A stretch of DNA of 64,000 bases from Hermatobates lingyangjiaoensis (GCA_026182355.1 JAPFBL010000381.1:30001-94000); one strand, 5' to 3'. Numbered from the stretch's first letter, positions 31,684 to 41,340 are shown. The notes: generated from the letters alone by a model not told the origin. Numbers and translations: made by a program.

Positions 31684-31892
31684 TAACAAAAGTTCACATA
31701 AAAACTTGAAATAACAATCAATGATCAAACCACAATATGAAACGAGAAAAAAAGGCTAAGATCTTTCAACCGTAACAAGAAGTCATCAGTCAGTTGAGTT
31801 TTTGACTCTGATGAGGACTGCTTGTTATGGTTGAAAGATCTTAGTCTTTTTTTCCTATTTTCTAATTGTGGTTTGAACATTGGTAGGATATA
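31684..31892. mobile_element. Family A palindrome, diverged
   Basis: Several substitutions (AACGAGAAAAAAAGGCTAAG). The left arm has lost part of its core. Confidence 0.82.
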
Positions 31893-32005
31893 AAGGAACA
31901 ATTTATCCATGTTATTTAAGATTAGTCATTAGTTTATTATACTAGAGACATAAACAACATTATGGTTGTTGGGATATACAAGTTGAACATAGAAGTTATT
32001 GTTTA
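31893..32005. other. Non-repeat DNA next to possible exon
   Basis: Appears single-copy; includes the donor region of the candidate exon. Confidence 0.4.
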
Positions 32006-32016
32006 CGTACATGGTT

Positions 32017-32110
32017 GGTTGCTGAAGGAGTTTTCCCGTTCGAACTGTTAGGTTGGTCGGCAGGTGTCATTTTGAAGCCCAGGCGGTTAGGTGGCTTGAA
32101 GTAGAAAATT
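32017..32110 (-). CDS. Possible first coding exon, unknown gene
   Basis: On the minus strand an ATG in good context (AAAATGA) opens MTPADQPNSSNGKTPSATNH and reaches a donor CAT|GTACGT near 32017. Upstream is GCTTTCAGGTAATTTTC, either an acceptor or part of a 5' leader. About 50 bases further up (minus sense) lies TTACGTCA, a CRE-like site. The base composition is more balanced than the surroundings. The protein family is not recognised. Confidence 0.35.
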
Positions 32111-32420
32111 ACCTGAAAGCAGGTGATAAAGGGGTGATAAGGGGTCTGTCACCCGCATGACGTAACACCAAACATTATGGTGGTATTATTCAGAAGGCAG
32201 GCTAGCTAACAGGCATGGCAAATAAATCAAACATATAGGCAACACTGCAGCAACTCACTTTCATGATTCCACCAACTGTATCAGAAAAGGAGTATGATCT
32301 ATGTGAAAAGTCAACATACTCACAAAGGAGTATGATCTACGTGAAAAGTCAACATACTCACAAAAGGAGTATGGACCTACTAACTCTACTCTCCTATTAG
32401 TCACCATACTAACGAATAAT
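32111..32420. other. Non-repeat DNA with a short direct repeat
   Basis: AAAGGAGTATGATCTA with GTGAAAAGTCAACATACTCA is duplicated in tandem at about 32288 and 32324 (period 36-37) with a third partial copy. Possibly upstream sequence of the candidate exon. Confidence 0.5.
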
Positions 32421-32440
32421 ATATATATATATATATATAT

Positions 32441-32642
32441 AAAAAGATTTCACATAAACACGTGAAACAACAATCAATGATCAAACCACAATAAGAAATG
32501 GGAAAAAAAGACTAAGATCTTTCAACCGTAACAAGCGGCGTAACAAAAAACCCCTCAGTTGGGTTTTTGACTCTGACGAAGACCGCTTGTTACGGTTGAA
32601 AGATCTTAGTCTTGTTTTCCCATTTCTTATTGTGGTTTGATC

Positions 32643-32648
<6 letters not shown>
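32441..32648. mobile_element. Family A palindrome, left core deleted
   Basis: The left arm stops at CGTAACAAGCGG and skips to AAAAAACCCCTCAG; the right arm is complete. Confidence 0.88.
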
Positions 32649-32689
<41 letters not shown>

Positions 32690-32942
32690 TAATTAAAAGA
32701 AACGGTCCAGCGGACTTTTTTAAAATAAAATAAATTCAAAACGAAGGAAACACACAGAAAGACACAGACATAACTCACATCGATATTTCGACCATCGTCG
32801 TCATCAGGAGGTGTGAAGAGCGAAGAGTCCCGCAGGAAGACAGGGTGGTACTGAGTACCCCTGTCTTCCTGTGAAATATCGATGTGAGTTACGTCTGTAT
32901 CTTTCTGTGTGTTTCCTTCGTTTTGAATTTATTTTATTATAT
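32690..32942. mobile_element. PLE-derived palindrome, family F
   Basis: The left arm is complete with mirror core ATATTTCGACCATCGTCGTC; the right arm begins at GTGAAATATCGATGTGAG, missing the first half of its core. (TA)n on both sides. Confidence 0.85.
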
Positions 32943-32954
32943 ATATATATATAT

Positions 32955-33012
32955 ATAACTTCAAATTACACAAATCGCGGTACAGAAGAAAAGAATAAAA
33001 AGCAAACTTTAT
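32955..33012 (-). mobile_element. Left-end fragment of family Q
   Basis: ACTTCAAATTACACAAATCG matches the outer end of the palindrome at 29281. Confidence 0.6.
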
Positions 33013-33042
33013 ATCTATATATAAACAAACATATCTATATAT

Positions 33043-33172
33043 ACAAGCGATCTTCGTCAGATTCAAAACCTGACGAAGACTACTTGTTGTGGCTGAAAGA
33101 TCTTCTTCTTTTCTTTTCTATTTCATATTTTAGTTTGATGATTGATTGTTACTTTACGTGTTTATGTGAAAT

Positions 33173-33178
<6 letters not shown>
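33043..33178. mobile_element. Family A palindrome, highly diverged
   Basis: AGCGATCTTCGTCAGATTC and CCTGACGAAGACTACTTGTTG are recognisable; the right end TTTACGTGTTTATGTGAAAT is intact. Long (TA)n follows. Confidence 0.75.
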
Positions 33179-33221
<43 letters not shown>

Positions 33222-33222
<1 letters not shown>

Positions 33223-33324
33223 ATTAATTTACCACAATGAAAACAATTTTTGAAACAATGCTCTAAGGCCTTTCGTTAACACATCGTCAGAGAGCAAGTG
33301 AACTAAAAAAACAATAAATACTTG
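33222..33324 (-). mobile_element. PLE 3' terminal region, family G
   Basis: It directly follows the stop codon of the GIY-YIG frame on the minus strand. It contains GCTCTCTGACGATGTGTTAAC, GAA, AGGCCTTAGAGC, where GCTCT and AGAGC pair around the core and AGGCCT is self-complementary, and then runs into (TA)n at 33220. Confidence 0.88.
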
Positions 33325-33955
33325 TTAACTTGGCTGATTGAAATTTCCAGAATTGATGGCAACCCTGAATGTGTTTAATGATGAAGTCTTCATCTGTTTA
33401 ATTATTCCGTTAATCAAAACTTCATCTAATTTGTAGAGTCCTAGGCTATTGTTCATCAACTTCTCATAAAAGTTCTTTATGAGTGCACTTTCCACGATAT
33501 TTCTTCTTCTTTCTGAAGACACATATATTAATTCATTTGCTTCATTCCAGTTAATCACATGATTACTGTTTCTTATGTGCATGAACAAGGCACTCTTTTC
33601 GTCTTCTCTTCTGATGGAATATTTGTGTTGTTTTATCCTTGTAAGAAGACCTTTGCTCGTCTGTCCAATGTAAGACATTTCACAGTCAGTACATGGTATC
33701 CTGTATACACAATAGTCCTTTCTTTTTGGCTTATTATTGACAAGTCTGTTAAACAAGTTACCATCATTACTGAACACAACAGAAACGTCCAATCTTTTCA
33801 TAAATGAAGGCATATCTTTCAAACAAGGACTGTATGGAATGACTAACAAATTCTTTCTTGTGAACTGTTCTTCATTACTTAATATCATGGATTGTTTCAC
33901 CTTTTTTATGATATGTCGATTACCCTTTTTGGATACATTAAAGAACCTGCAATTT
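33325..33955 (-). pseudogene. PLE GIY-YIG endonuclease domain
   Basis: This is the C-terminal endonuclease of a Penelope-like retroelement, which nicks target DNA. The frame from 33900 has a Cys-containing GIY-like DYCVYRIPCTDC, the YIG motif SYIGQTSKG, the conserved Arg region LLTRIKQHKYSIRR, then HIRNSNHVINWNEANELI and ESALIKNFYEKLMNNS. It ends GIIKQMKTSSLNTFR... and a stop at 33325. It is open for 191 codons. It is joined to the reverse transcriptase fragment on its right by a frameshift near 33945, so the copy is not intact. GIY-YIG lies C-terminal to the reverse transcriptase, as in Penelope, Neptune and Poseidon types and unlike Naiad types. Confidence 0.92.
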
Positions 33956-34250
33956 TGTAAATATTTTTGATTTCTTCATCTAAAAATTCCTCACTGCAAA
34001 TTTTGAAAGCTCTTAAGAACATGCTACTAAAAACTGACTTTTTAGTTTTAAGTGGATGAGCCGAGAAGAAATGAACATAAGATGAAACATTGGTTGTCTT
34101 CCTATGAATACTGTACTTTAATTTATCACCATTCCTATGTAAAGGTACATCCAAGAAAGGAAGTTTATTATTGTTTTCATGTTCTATTGTAAATTTTATG
34201 GATGGTACAACCGTATTGAGGGTATCCAAAAAGGTTAGAGACAAACTAAG
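33909..34250 (-). pseudogene. PLE reverse transcriptase, C-terminal part
   Basis: The frame 34244-33906 reads FLDTLNTVVPSIKFTIEHEN, NNKLPFLDVPLHRNGDKL, YSIHRKTTNVSSYVHFFSAHP and on to EEIKNIYKIAGSLMYPK. LPFLDV and the following RKTTN..SY.H..SAHP are characteristic of the end of the PLE palm/thumb. The catalytic YxDD motif and everything before it are absent: the copy is 5'-truncated. It abuts an oppositely oriented PLE terminal repeat at 34350. Confidence 0.9.
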
Positions 34251-34344
34251 GCTAGAAATTTAGAACTCTATAAAAACTGAGATTATTAAGTTATTAATTA
34301 ATTAACTAATTATTAACTAAGATTAGTTTGTTAAATTTTTAAAT

Positions 34345-34570
34345 AAAAATACCCTGAAGATGGTCCATGGAGACTGAAATGTCGGTGAATTGTTAAAAAG
34401 TGTATATTGTGAAAAATGAGTTTTAAAGATAAAACTTTTGGACAGTTATTATTTTATATCCCAGAAAAGATCAAAACACTAATTAGAAAATTAGAAAAGT
34501 TAATAAGAAAAGAAACTAAAACAAAGGTGCAAGAAGTGTTTAACGAAATATATATATATTTATATATCCA
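34345..34570 (+). pseudogene. PLE terminal repeat plus ORF start, ending in (TA)n
   Basis: Core at 34352-34386: CCCTGAAGATGGTC, CATG, GAGACT, GAA, ATGTCGG. An ATG at 34416 opens MSFKDKTFGQLLFYIPEKIK, TLIRKLEKLIRKETKTKVQE, VFNEIYIYLYI, where the last codons are TA repeats. Here the break is a few codons earlier (FNE) than in the other copies. Confidence 0.78.
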
Positions 34571-34624
34571 TAAAAAGAAATGGAAAACAACCCCTTCTAC
34601 CTTCTCCATGTATGTATAAACCAG

Positions 34625-34840
34625 ATATTTCACCTTAGATCTTATTCACGTCCTGATGATGAATGTTGATCATTCGAAACATGTCGACCACAGGAGATGT
34701 ATGTACTTTATTGTGTAGACGAAATAACGAGAGTGTTATTTAGAAAAATTGAGAAACTTGTTAAGAAACAGGTATCAGCTAAATTTGGTGTCATTTTCAA
34801 TAATGTGTGTGTCAAAGAAGGACTGCTACCAAAATTTACG

Positions 34841-34882
<42 letters not shown>
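34625..34882 (+). pseudogene. PLE terminal repeat plus ORF start, ending in (TA)n
   Basis: Core at 34651-34692: TCCTGATGATGAATG, TTGAT, CATTC, GAA, ACATGTCG, in which ACATGT is self-complementary. The coding part includes YCVDEITRVLFRKIEKLVKK, QVSAKFGVIFNNVCVKEGLL, PKFTNIYIYI and fades into a 36-base TA tract. Confidence 0.78.
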
Positions 34883-34884
<2 letters not shown>

Positions 34885-34886
<2 letters not shown>

Positions 34887-35042
34887 GTTACAGCTAGAGG
34901 ACACAAGAAAAAAGACGAACACTCACGAATCTCGATAATTTCGGCGTCTTGCCGTCTTCAGGAGAGTAGAAAGAAAGAAAATAAAAGGAGAAAGAATGAA
35001 GGAACGGAGACGTAAATGCGTCCACTGGCCGATGTAAACTCA
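34885..35042 (-). mobile_element. Single arm of family N
   Basis: Reverse complement of 11100-11290 (TTAAAGTTACAGCTAGAGGA at the left end) with few differences. (TA)n on both sides. Confidence 0.85.
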
Positions 35043-35049
35043 CTATATA

Positions 35050-35350
35050 TATATAGTTCAATATAAACAAAGAAACATAGAGAAATCAGAAGAACACACT
35101 TACAGTCTCTAATTTTCGGTTTGAACCGTCCTCAGGAGAGATAAGAGAGGGAAACCAAGCGCACTGGATCAGAGACGGTTGGAGACGGTCTCCAACCGTC
35201 TCTGATCCAGTGCGCTTGGTTTTCCCTCTCTTATCTCTCCTGAGGACGGTTCAAACCGAAAATTAGAGACTGTAAGTGTGTTCTTCTGATTTCTCTATGT
35301 TTCTTTGTTTATATTGAACTATATTTGTCCGTTTTGGATCGTATTTCCAA
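35050..35350. mobile_element. Family D palindrome
   Basis: Arms start TAGTTCAATATAAACAAAGA and meet near 35190. The right core is TCTCCTGAGGACGGTT, CAAACC, GAA, AATTAGAGA; TCTC and GAGA pair around it. Other copies: 58690-59005 and 61630-61905. Confidence 0.9.
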
Positions 35351-35356
35351 CGAAAA

Positions 35357-35392
<36 letters not shown>

Positions 35393-35400
<8 letters not shown>

Positions 35401-35595
35401 GTTATCATAAGAAAACAAAAAGAATACTAACACTTACTATTATCGATTATTTCGGCTATCACGCCGTCCTCAGGAAAGGTAGGAAAAGGAAAAGGAACAC
35501 AGCAGGGGAGACGTGGAAGTGTCCACCGACCAACACAAAGTGGACACACACTATGGGGTATATATGGTATATACCCCTGACCAAACTCCAAGCAG
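35393..35595 (-). mobile_element. Single arm of a family N variant
   Basis: ATTAAAGTTATCATAAGAAA at the left, mirror core GATTATTTCGGCTATCACGC with CGTCCTCAGG. Diverged from the copy at 34885. Confidence 0.7.
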
Positions 35596-35676
35596 AAGGA
35601 AAAGTTTTTAATAGTAATTGTGGTATTATTTACAACTATAAATACAATTTACTATTGATAATGATTACAATTATAT

Positions 35677-35879
35677 ACAAAGATTTCACATAAACACGTG
35701 AAATAACAATCAATGATCAAACCACAATAAGAAATGGGAAAACAAGGCTAAGATCTTTCAACCGTAACAAGCAGTCTTCGTCAGAGTTGGGTTTTTTACT
35801 CTGACAAAGACCGCTTGTTACGGTTGAAAGACCTTAGTCTTGTTTTCCTATTTCTTATTGTGGTTTGATCATTGATTAC

Positions 35880-35880
<1 letters not shown>
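35677..35880. mobile_element. Family A palindrome
   Basis: Arms meet at CAGAGTTGGGTTTTTTACTC, with a short asymmetrical centre. The right core is CTCTGACAAAGACCGC. Confidence 0.88.
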
Positions 35881-35922
<42 letters not shown>

Positions 35923-35933
35923 GTATATATATA

Positions 35934-36104
35934 AAAAGCTTTCACATAAACACGTGAAATAACAATCAATGATCAAACCAGATGTTTTCTGCATCTAGTG
36001 TTCAGTTGGGTTTTTGACTCTGACGAAGACCGCTTGTTACAGTTGAAAGATCTTAGCCTTGTTTTCCCATTTCTTATTGTCGTTTGATCATTGATTACAA
36101 TTAT
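35934..36104 (+). mobile_element. Family A right arm with truncated left arm
   Basis: The left side retains only TTTCACATAAACACGTGAAA to GATCAAACCA, then jumps to GATGTTTTCTGCATCTAGTG and the complete right arm. Confidence 0.85.
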
Positions 36105-36289
36105 ATATATATATCTTGTATTATTATCGTAATTATTATTTTATTGATTCCCATTGTTTTTACTTTCTTATTATTATTCTAATACTTATCGTTATTTTCA
36201 TTATTATTTCATATTATATTTTTTATTTTGTTTTATATATAAATATTGTTGGGGTGTATTTTCTTCTCCTCCTTTGGGGGGGGGGGGGG
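36105..36289. other. AT-rich DNA with a G-run
   Basis: ATT/TTA-rich, ending in an 18-base G-run at about 36275-36292. No gene. Confidence 0.6.
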
Positions 36290-36292
36290 GGC

Positions 36293-36435
36293 AGTAATGC
36301 AGAATGCGGTTGTTCTACGAGTTTCTCTGGAGGCCAGTTGCGGTTTTTTTCTCACTTCTTCCTGATGACGACTGATGTCGAAAATCGAAGTGAGCTCTGT
36401 AGTGACTTTCTCTGTGTCTTTCCTATGTGTTAAAT
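36293..36435 (+). mobile_element. Single arm of family P
   Basis: TTCCTGATGACGACTGATGTC, GAA, AATCGAAGTGAG is the core. The segment ends GTGTTAAATTATATA. Confidence 0.75.
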
Positions 36436-36454
36436 TATATATATATATAACAGA

Positions 36455-36880
36455 TTCAATAATATATCGACCGTTTGATAGAATAGCTGTGTTCTCTAAT
36501 CGGGGTTCGGTCAATTTTCCAGGATAAAAAATTAAACTCTCGTTGCCAACGTTTCGGTTTTATTTAAAACCTTTTTCATAGGCAGAAGTAAGAATTTTTT
36601 AACTAAGAAAATGAAATTTACATTATTTAAAGGAACAACAATGTTAACCGGACAAAATCTTCGACTAAACTGACTAAACAGTTTACGGACTACTTCGACT
36701 AAACAGTCTAGTCGAAGGTTTTATCCGGTTAACATTGTTGTTCCTTTTAAATAATGTAAATTTCATTTTCTTAGTTCAAAAATTTTACTTCTGCCTATGA
36801 AAAAGGTTTTAAATAAAACCGAAACGTTGGCAACGAGAGTTTAATTTATTATCCTGGAAAATTGACCGAACCCAGATTAT
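36455..36880. mobile_element. Family B palindrome with long PLE-like centre
   Basis: Between the B arms (36455-36580 and 36795-36880) lies an additional inverted pair including TAACCGGACAAAATCTTCGA and its mirror. The same centre occurs in the copy at 59195-59525, so it belongs to the element. Confidence 0.88.
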
Positions 36881-36889
36881 ATACATATA

Positions 36890-37255
36890 ATCTCCAAAAA
36901 TTGTTCTTGACCTCTTCTATTCTATTCTATATTTTGTTATTGAGGGCTAGGTGAAATAAAAGAAAATAAACTCCTTCCTAGGCCGACGTTTCGATGTATA
37001 TGTACATCGAAATTATTGTATTATTGTATACCGAAATTATAGCTCTGATTATAAAATAACCTTTTGTATGTATCTGTTGGTCTAAAAAAATTTGTGTTAG
37101 TTCTCTATGTGAGTTGTAGATTGTTTGGGTAAATGTATTATAGTTCTTACTCTAATTTTAGCCCTGAAGATGGTGTACAAATACATCGAAACGTCGGCCT
37201 AGGAAGGAGTTTATTTTCTTTTATTTGACCTAGCCCTCAAAAACAAAATATAGAA
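36890..37255. mobile_element. Family H palindrome, internally deleted
   Basis: The left arm stops just after its core (near 37020); the right arm has the full core CCCTGAAGATGGTGTA...TACATCGAAACGTCGG and the terminal GAGTTTATTTTCTTTTATTT. Confidence 0.85.
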
Positions 37256-37265
37256 TATATATATA

Positions 37266-37642
37266 TAAAAAGATTTCACATAAACACGTGAAACAACAAT
37301 CAATGATCAAACCACAATAAGAAATGGGAAAACAAGACTAAGATCTTTCAACCGTAACAAGCGGTCTTCGTCAGAGTCAAAAACCCAACTGAACACTAGA
37401 TGCAGAAAACATCTGGTGAGGAGTTGAGAAGAGTGGGAGGGAAGAGTGGTATTTTAAAAGGGTGAAAGCACAGGAAAGGACTAATGTCCAGAAAGGGATG
37501 TTTGGGGAAACAAAGGAGTACAGTAAGAAAAAGTAAAAAACTATCCGCTAGCTGTCAACCCTCTTTGAAGAGGCTATTGCCCTCGTGACGAAAGTATCAA
37601 GTTTGAATCTTGTTTTCCCATTTCTTATTGTGGTTTGATCAT

Positions 37643-37649
<7 letters not shown>
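37266..37649 (-). mobile_element. Family A arm joined to PLE coding end
   Basis: Minus-strand reading from about 37610 gives KLDTFVTRAIASSKRVDS and a stop, followed by the PLE 3' untranslated region (CCTTTTAAAATACCACTC, AGATGTTTTCTGCATCTAG) and then the family A arm. This shows that family A arms are the 3' ends of a PLE. A short opposite arm closes the right side (37612-37649). Confidence 0.88.
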
Positions 37650-37689
<40 letters not shown>

Positions 37690-38055
37690 ATGTTTTGTGT
37701 TCTTGGCCCAATATTTATATGATGTAATTTTTTGAGGGTTAAGGTCCAATGATTTTAAACTAGTCCTTTTCCCGACGTTTCGACATATATTTATGTCATC
37801 TTCAGAGCTTGGAAATCTGTTTATGTTGCTGCATACCTATTTATATGATGGCTACTTATTTGTTGGGAGGTTTCTTTACGAAAGAAATCGTAATACTATT
37901 TTTCCCCGAAAAAAAAATAGTAGCCATTATGTAAATAGGTATGCAGCAACATAAACAGATTTCCAAGCCCTGAAGATGACATAAATATATGTCATGTCGA
38001 AACGTCGGCAAAAGGACTAGTTTAAAATCATTGGACCTCAACCCTCAAAAAATTA

Positions 38056-38062
<7 letters not shown>
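37690..38062. mobile_element. PLE-derived palindrome, family J
   Basis: Arms contain AATTTTTTGAGGGTT and, on the right, AGCCCTGAAGATGACATA, AATA, TATGTCATGTC, GAA, ACGTCGGC. GCC and GGC can pair around the core. The centre holds an A-run. (TA)n on both sides. Confidence 0.87.
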
Positions 38063-38088
<26 letters not shown>

Positions 38089-38093
<5 letters not shown>

Positions 38094-38303
38094 ATTTCAC
38101 ATAAACACGTGAAATAACAATCAATGATCAAACCACAATAAGAAATGGGAAAACAAGACTAAGATCTTTCAACCGTAACAAGCGGTCTTCGTCAGAGTCA
38201 AAAACCCCCAGTTCAGTTGGGTTTTTGACTCTGACGAAGACCGCTTGTTACGGTTGAGAGATCTTAGTCTTGCTTTCCCATTTTCTTATTGTGGTTTGAT
38301 CAT
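38089..38303. mobile_element. Family A palindrome, complete
   Basis: Both cores intact; the centre is AACCCCCAGTTCAGTTGGGTT. Followed by interrupted (TA)n to 38370. Confidence 0.9.
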
Positions 38304-38309
38304 ATATAT

Positions 38310-38355
<46 letters not shown>

Positions 38356-38370
38356 ATATATATATTATAT

Positions 38371-38520
38371 AGGCGTATTCGGTACACCCATGTCTACCTG
38401 TATCCTCATGACAAGCACTCCAACAGCTCAACCTGAAACAGATTCAACACCCACTAGTTAAACAACACTGTTTACAGATGACTTAAATACCTCTTTTCCC
38501 ATTAATAAAACAAAATATAT
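38371..38520. other. Apparently unique DNA
   Basis: Includes the donor side of the possible exon that follows. No other feature. Confidence 0.4.
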
Positions 38521-38524
38521 TTAC

Positions 38525-38643
38525 CTTGAAGTTGGTAAAATCTGTCGAAAAGAGGGCATTTCAAATGAGAAGGAGTTTCTACTCTACCAAAGGACTGTCT
38601 ACTGTGATGTAATGACATCATTTGCACGTTGATTAGAATTACC
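38525..38643 (-). CDS. Possible exon, unknown gene
   Basis: On the minus strand a T-run and AG acceptor (38644) leads into a frame open for the entire segment: VILINVQMMSLHHSRQSFGR then VETPSHLKCPLFDRFYQLQ, ending at donor CAAG|GTAAAT. The two adjacent Met codons could be a start. It may be a 5' exon of the gene suspected at 32.0 kb. The family is not recognised. Confidence 0.35.
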
Positions 38644-39143
38644 TAAAAAAAAAAAAACAGTGTTATAACTGTAATGTTTAGGATGGAACAAGACATGCTA
38701 TATATTCTAAGGCAGGGGTTTTCAATTGGGGTGTAATTCACACCCAGGGAAATTTTGGGTTTTCAGGGTGGTGTATTGTCTCTAAAGATTTAGATGATAC
38801 GTTTTTTTAGATATGTTGGTCATTAAATTCGACAAGTATAGCAGGTGATCCGTAAGTCGAGGATAAACAATCAGTTTTTGTAGCGCTATTGCTCTTTGCC
38901 GTAATTGAAATTACGTAAATTTTTTTAATAAATTGTTAATTTTTTTGGGTAATTTTCCTGAGTTTTTAATGAGCTGTTTAGCTTTAAAAGAAAAAAATTC
39001 TGAATTAGGATGGAGCCAGGTAAGGTAGCAGGATGTCATTTTCGAGAGTTATTCAGGATGAGTATATTTCAAGGTAAGTTATTCATGGTTGGCTAACCTG
39101 TTTGAGGGTGTGAGTGGATTGTTCTGGACTGGTGTGTGGGAGG
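38644..39143. repeat. hAT-like terminus and inverted copy of the 18.6-kb repeat
   Basis: CAGGGGTTTTCAATTGGGG at 38716 resembles a hAT end. 38815-38990 is the reverse of about 18615-18805 (shared GATCACCTGCTATACTTGTC and GAGCAATAACG-type sequence). The remainder up to the ankyrin stop codon is probably 3' untranslated sequence of that gene. Confidence 0.65.
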
Positions 39144-39820
39144 TCAGGACGCGCCGTAAGACTTGAGCAGCTGCACGACGTGGTGGTGTCCTTGCCTGGA
39201 GGCTTTGGCGAGGGCGGAGTCGCCGACGAGGTCTCGACAGAGAGGGTCGGCGCCGGCCTGGAGGAGGGCCTCGACCTCGGTGACGCGGCCGCGGTCTGCG
39301 GCCAGACTGAGCGGGGTGTCGCCGGCAGCGGTGGCGGCCTCGAGGTCGCTGTGGGGCAGCAGGAGGCGGAGCGCAGGCAGCTGGCCTGACCAGGCGGCCA
39401 TGTGCAGGGGGGTCCAGCCGGAGTGGTCTGCCCGTCTCGCACTTGCCCCCGCCTTGAGCAGCGTGTCCACCAGCTCTGGCTGCGTGGGCGAGTTAGCCGC
39501 CAGCAGCAGGGGCGTGGCGCCGGTGAAGCTCGAGTCGTCAGGCGGCACCAGCTCCAGTGCCAGCGTCAGGGCCCTTGCGCTGCCGCTGACGACTCCTGCG
39601 TGGGCCAGCCCCCAGCCCTGCACGTCCCTCACCTGCACGTCGCTCACCTCCGCCAGGTAGCGCACCACCTCCGCCGGCCGTCCCCACGCCACCGCCATGA
39701 ACAGCGCCGTGCGGCCCTTGTCGTCGCGATGCGCCGGGTCGCTGCCCGCCTCCACCAGCCACCGCACCAGGTCCAGGCCGGCCGTCCTCACCGCCTCCCG
39801 CAGGTGTCTGCACTGCTCTG
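39144..39820 (-). CDS. Ankyrin-repeat protein, C-terminal exon
   Basis: Ankyrin repeats are paired-helix units for protein binding. The frame ends in a stop at 39144 and stays open to about 39820, where TGTTGCAG can serve as an acceptor. The first in-frame Met is at 39791 but the frame continues upstream (QCRHLREAVRTAGLDLVRWL), so this is a last exon rather than a whole gene. Repeats visible in order: DLVRWLVEAGSDPAHRDDKG; GRTALFMAVAWGRPAEVVRY; GATPLLLAANSPTQPELVDT with LLKAGA; GWTPLHMAAWSGQLPALRLL; GDTPLSLAADRGRVTEVEAL with LLQAGADP; and a final GDSALAKASRQGHHHVVQLL. It is strikingly GC-rich against the AT-rich surroundings, mostly at third positions. The subfamily cannot be told. Confidence 0.85.
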
Positions 39821-40350
39821 CAACAGTTTGGATTCCTTACTCTTGTAGAGTAGACACAAATGATCATATGTGATGTGTCGCTGTGTGAGAAGCAGTACCT
39901 TCTCGGGCGGTTGCCTGCATAGCAACAAGGGGAAGCTAGACCCCGGCCCCTAGCAGTGGATGGAGAACACATATTGGAAGTGTTCCGCAAACTGGTACCC
40001 ACCCCTGAGGGATGGGGCCTGCCTGGGTTATAAGGCACTTTCCCCGTAAGGGGGGACGACCGAATCCTCAAGGATCCTATGGTAGCCCTTAAACTGTAGA
40101 CTTAGTAGAGGTCTACAACAGTCTACAACAGAGGTCTACAACAGAAGCCATTCAACAGTCTTGGAGAGAGAGAGAGAGGGGGGGGGGAGAGAGGGTGAGA
40201 GGGGGGTGAGAGAGAGAGAGGGAGAGGGGGCAAATCTTACTACCGCCCCTTAAGGGCAAATGACTTGCCCGAGCATTGAGTTGCCCGCCTCCGAGTGGGC
40301 CACTAATGCCCATATCATGTTGAATACTTCGGTTCTCTAAGATCTAAGCA
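39821..40350. other. Intron-like and simple sequence upstream of the ankyrin exon
   Basis: 39880-40100 is GC-balanced (CCTGAGGGATGGGGCCTGCC) and may be a dispersed repeat; a GA-rich run sits at 40160-40230. No exon could be supported. Confidence 0.4.
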
Positions 40351-41340
40351 TGAGAAACGTTAATGTTCTTCTTTTTCTTTTGTTTTCCTATACATGGAAG
40401 CCTAAAACAACGGCAGTTTTTTCTTTCATTTTCCAGTTTTGTGGTATTAGAAGTTATCCAAGATATATGCTTCTTTTTAAATTTTATTAAGAAGAATATT
40501 TTTTGTTTAGTGGAACTTTTTTGCTTTGCTTTTATTAAATGGTTATAAGATTTTTATTTTTTTTTTTGTGTTGTAGGGTCGTGGAAGCTCGCCTCCGCGT
40601 GGTCCAACTCGGGCGTATCCCGGGAGGTTTTGTTTCCCTCTATCCTAGGCTAGAGCTTGTAGCTCCCGAGATGCGGCAAGCCTTACTAGCTTTCACGTAT
40701 AAAAGGCATCAGTCTGTTTTGTTGTTGTTTTCAGTGATATGGCTGAATAAGCTGGAAGCACTAAATAATACCAAAACAGGTCCACCATGGGCGTCACCAT
40801 GTGGTCATGGGATGGCTAAAGGGCAAATCGTACAGAAGCAACCTGACTTGATTTAAAAACGATATAGCTTAACGGCTCAGGCTCGCATAAAGTTCAACAC
40901 AGGCTAACTAAATTGATTGTAATTCCAGGAAAATTAATATTTTTGAGGACTTTCTGAAATTTTGAAGATTAAGGGATTATCAACGGCCAAGGGCGATGGG
41001 GGGCAAATCTTAAGATCAACCCGGTCGCTACGTCACTGTAATCATTGCACTGTTTACACAACATTCTATTACTGCAATTAACAAGTGCAGGTTTACCAAC
41101 ATTACCTTTTCATCATTCTTGTTAAATTCTTGCGTGTGACCTTGAATTCGTGGTAACTTAATTCTATTTTTCTTTTTCGTTTATTTAAAATGAAGGTGTA
41201 CTAGAAATCCACATCTATAATTCTGATTCCTTCTTGTATTATTGCATCCATGCAGATAACTCCCAAGTCATAATTACATCAACTAGTTCTTTGTGTAATC
41301 TGTTATAGTCTGGTATTTACTTATATTGTAGGATTACGTC
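40351..41340. other. No gene recognised; short dispersed repeat at 40575
   Basis: 40575-40640 contains GCCTCCGCGTGGTCCAACTC, related to GCCTCCGCGAGGTCCACCTT at 55175, so this is a dispersed repeat of unknown class. The rest is unassigned. Confidence 0.45.

Noticed and set aside
33325..34244. A host GIY-YIG nuclease gene such as SLX1
   Set aside because: Adjacent reverse transcriptase sequence and the PLE-type terminal tail show it is a retroelement; there is also a frameshift.
34749..35015. Frames with long Ile-Tyr runs treated as proteins
   Set aside because: They are TA microsatellites; only the portion before the TA tract is PLE coding sequence.
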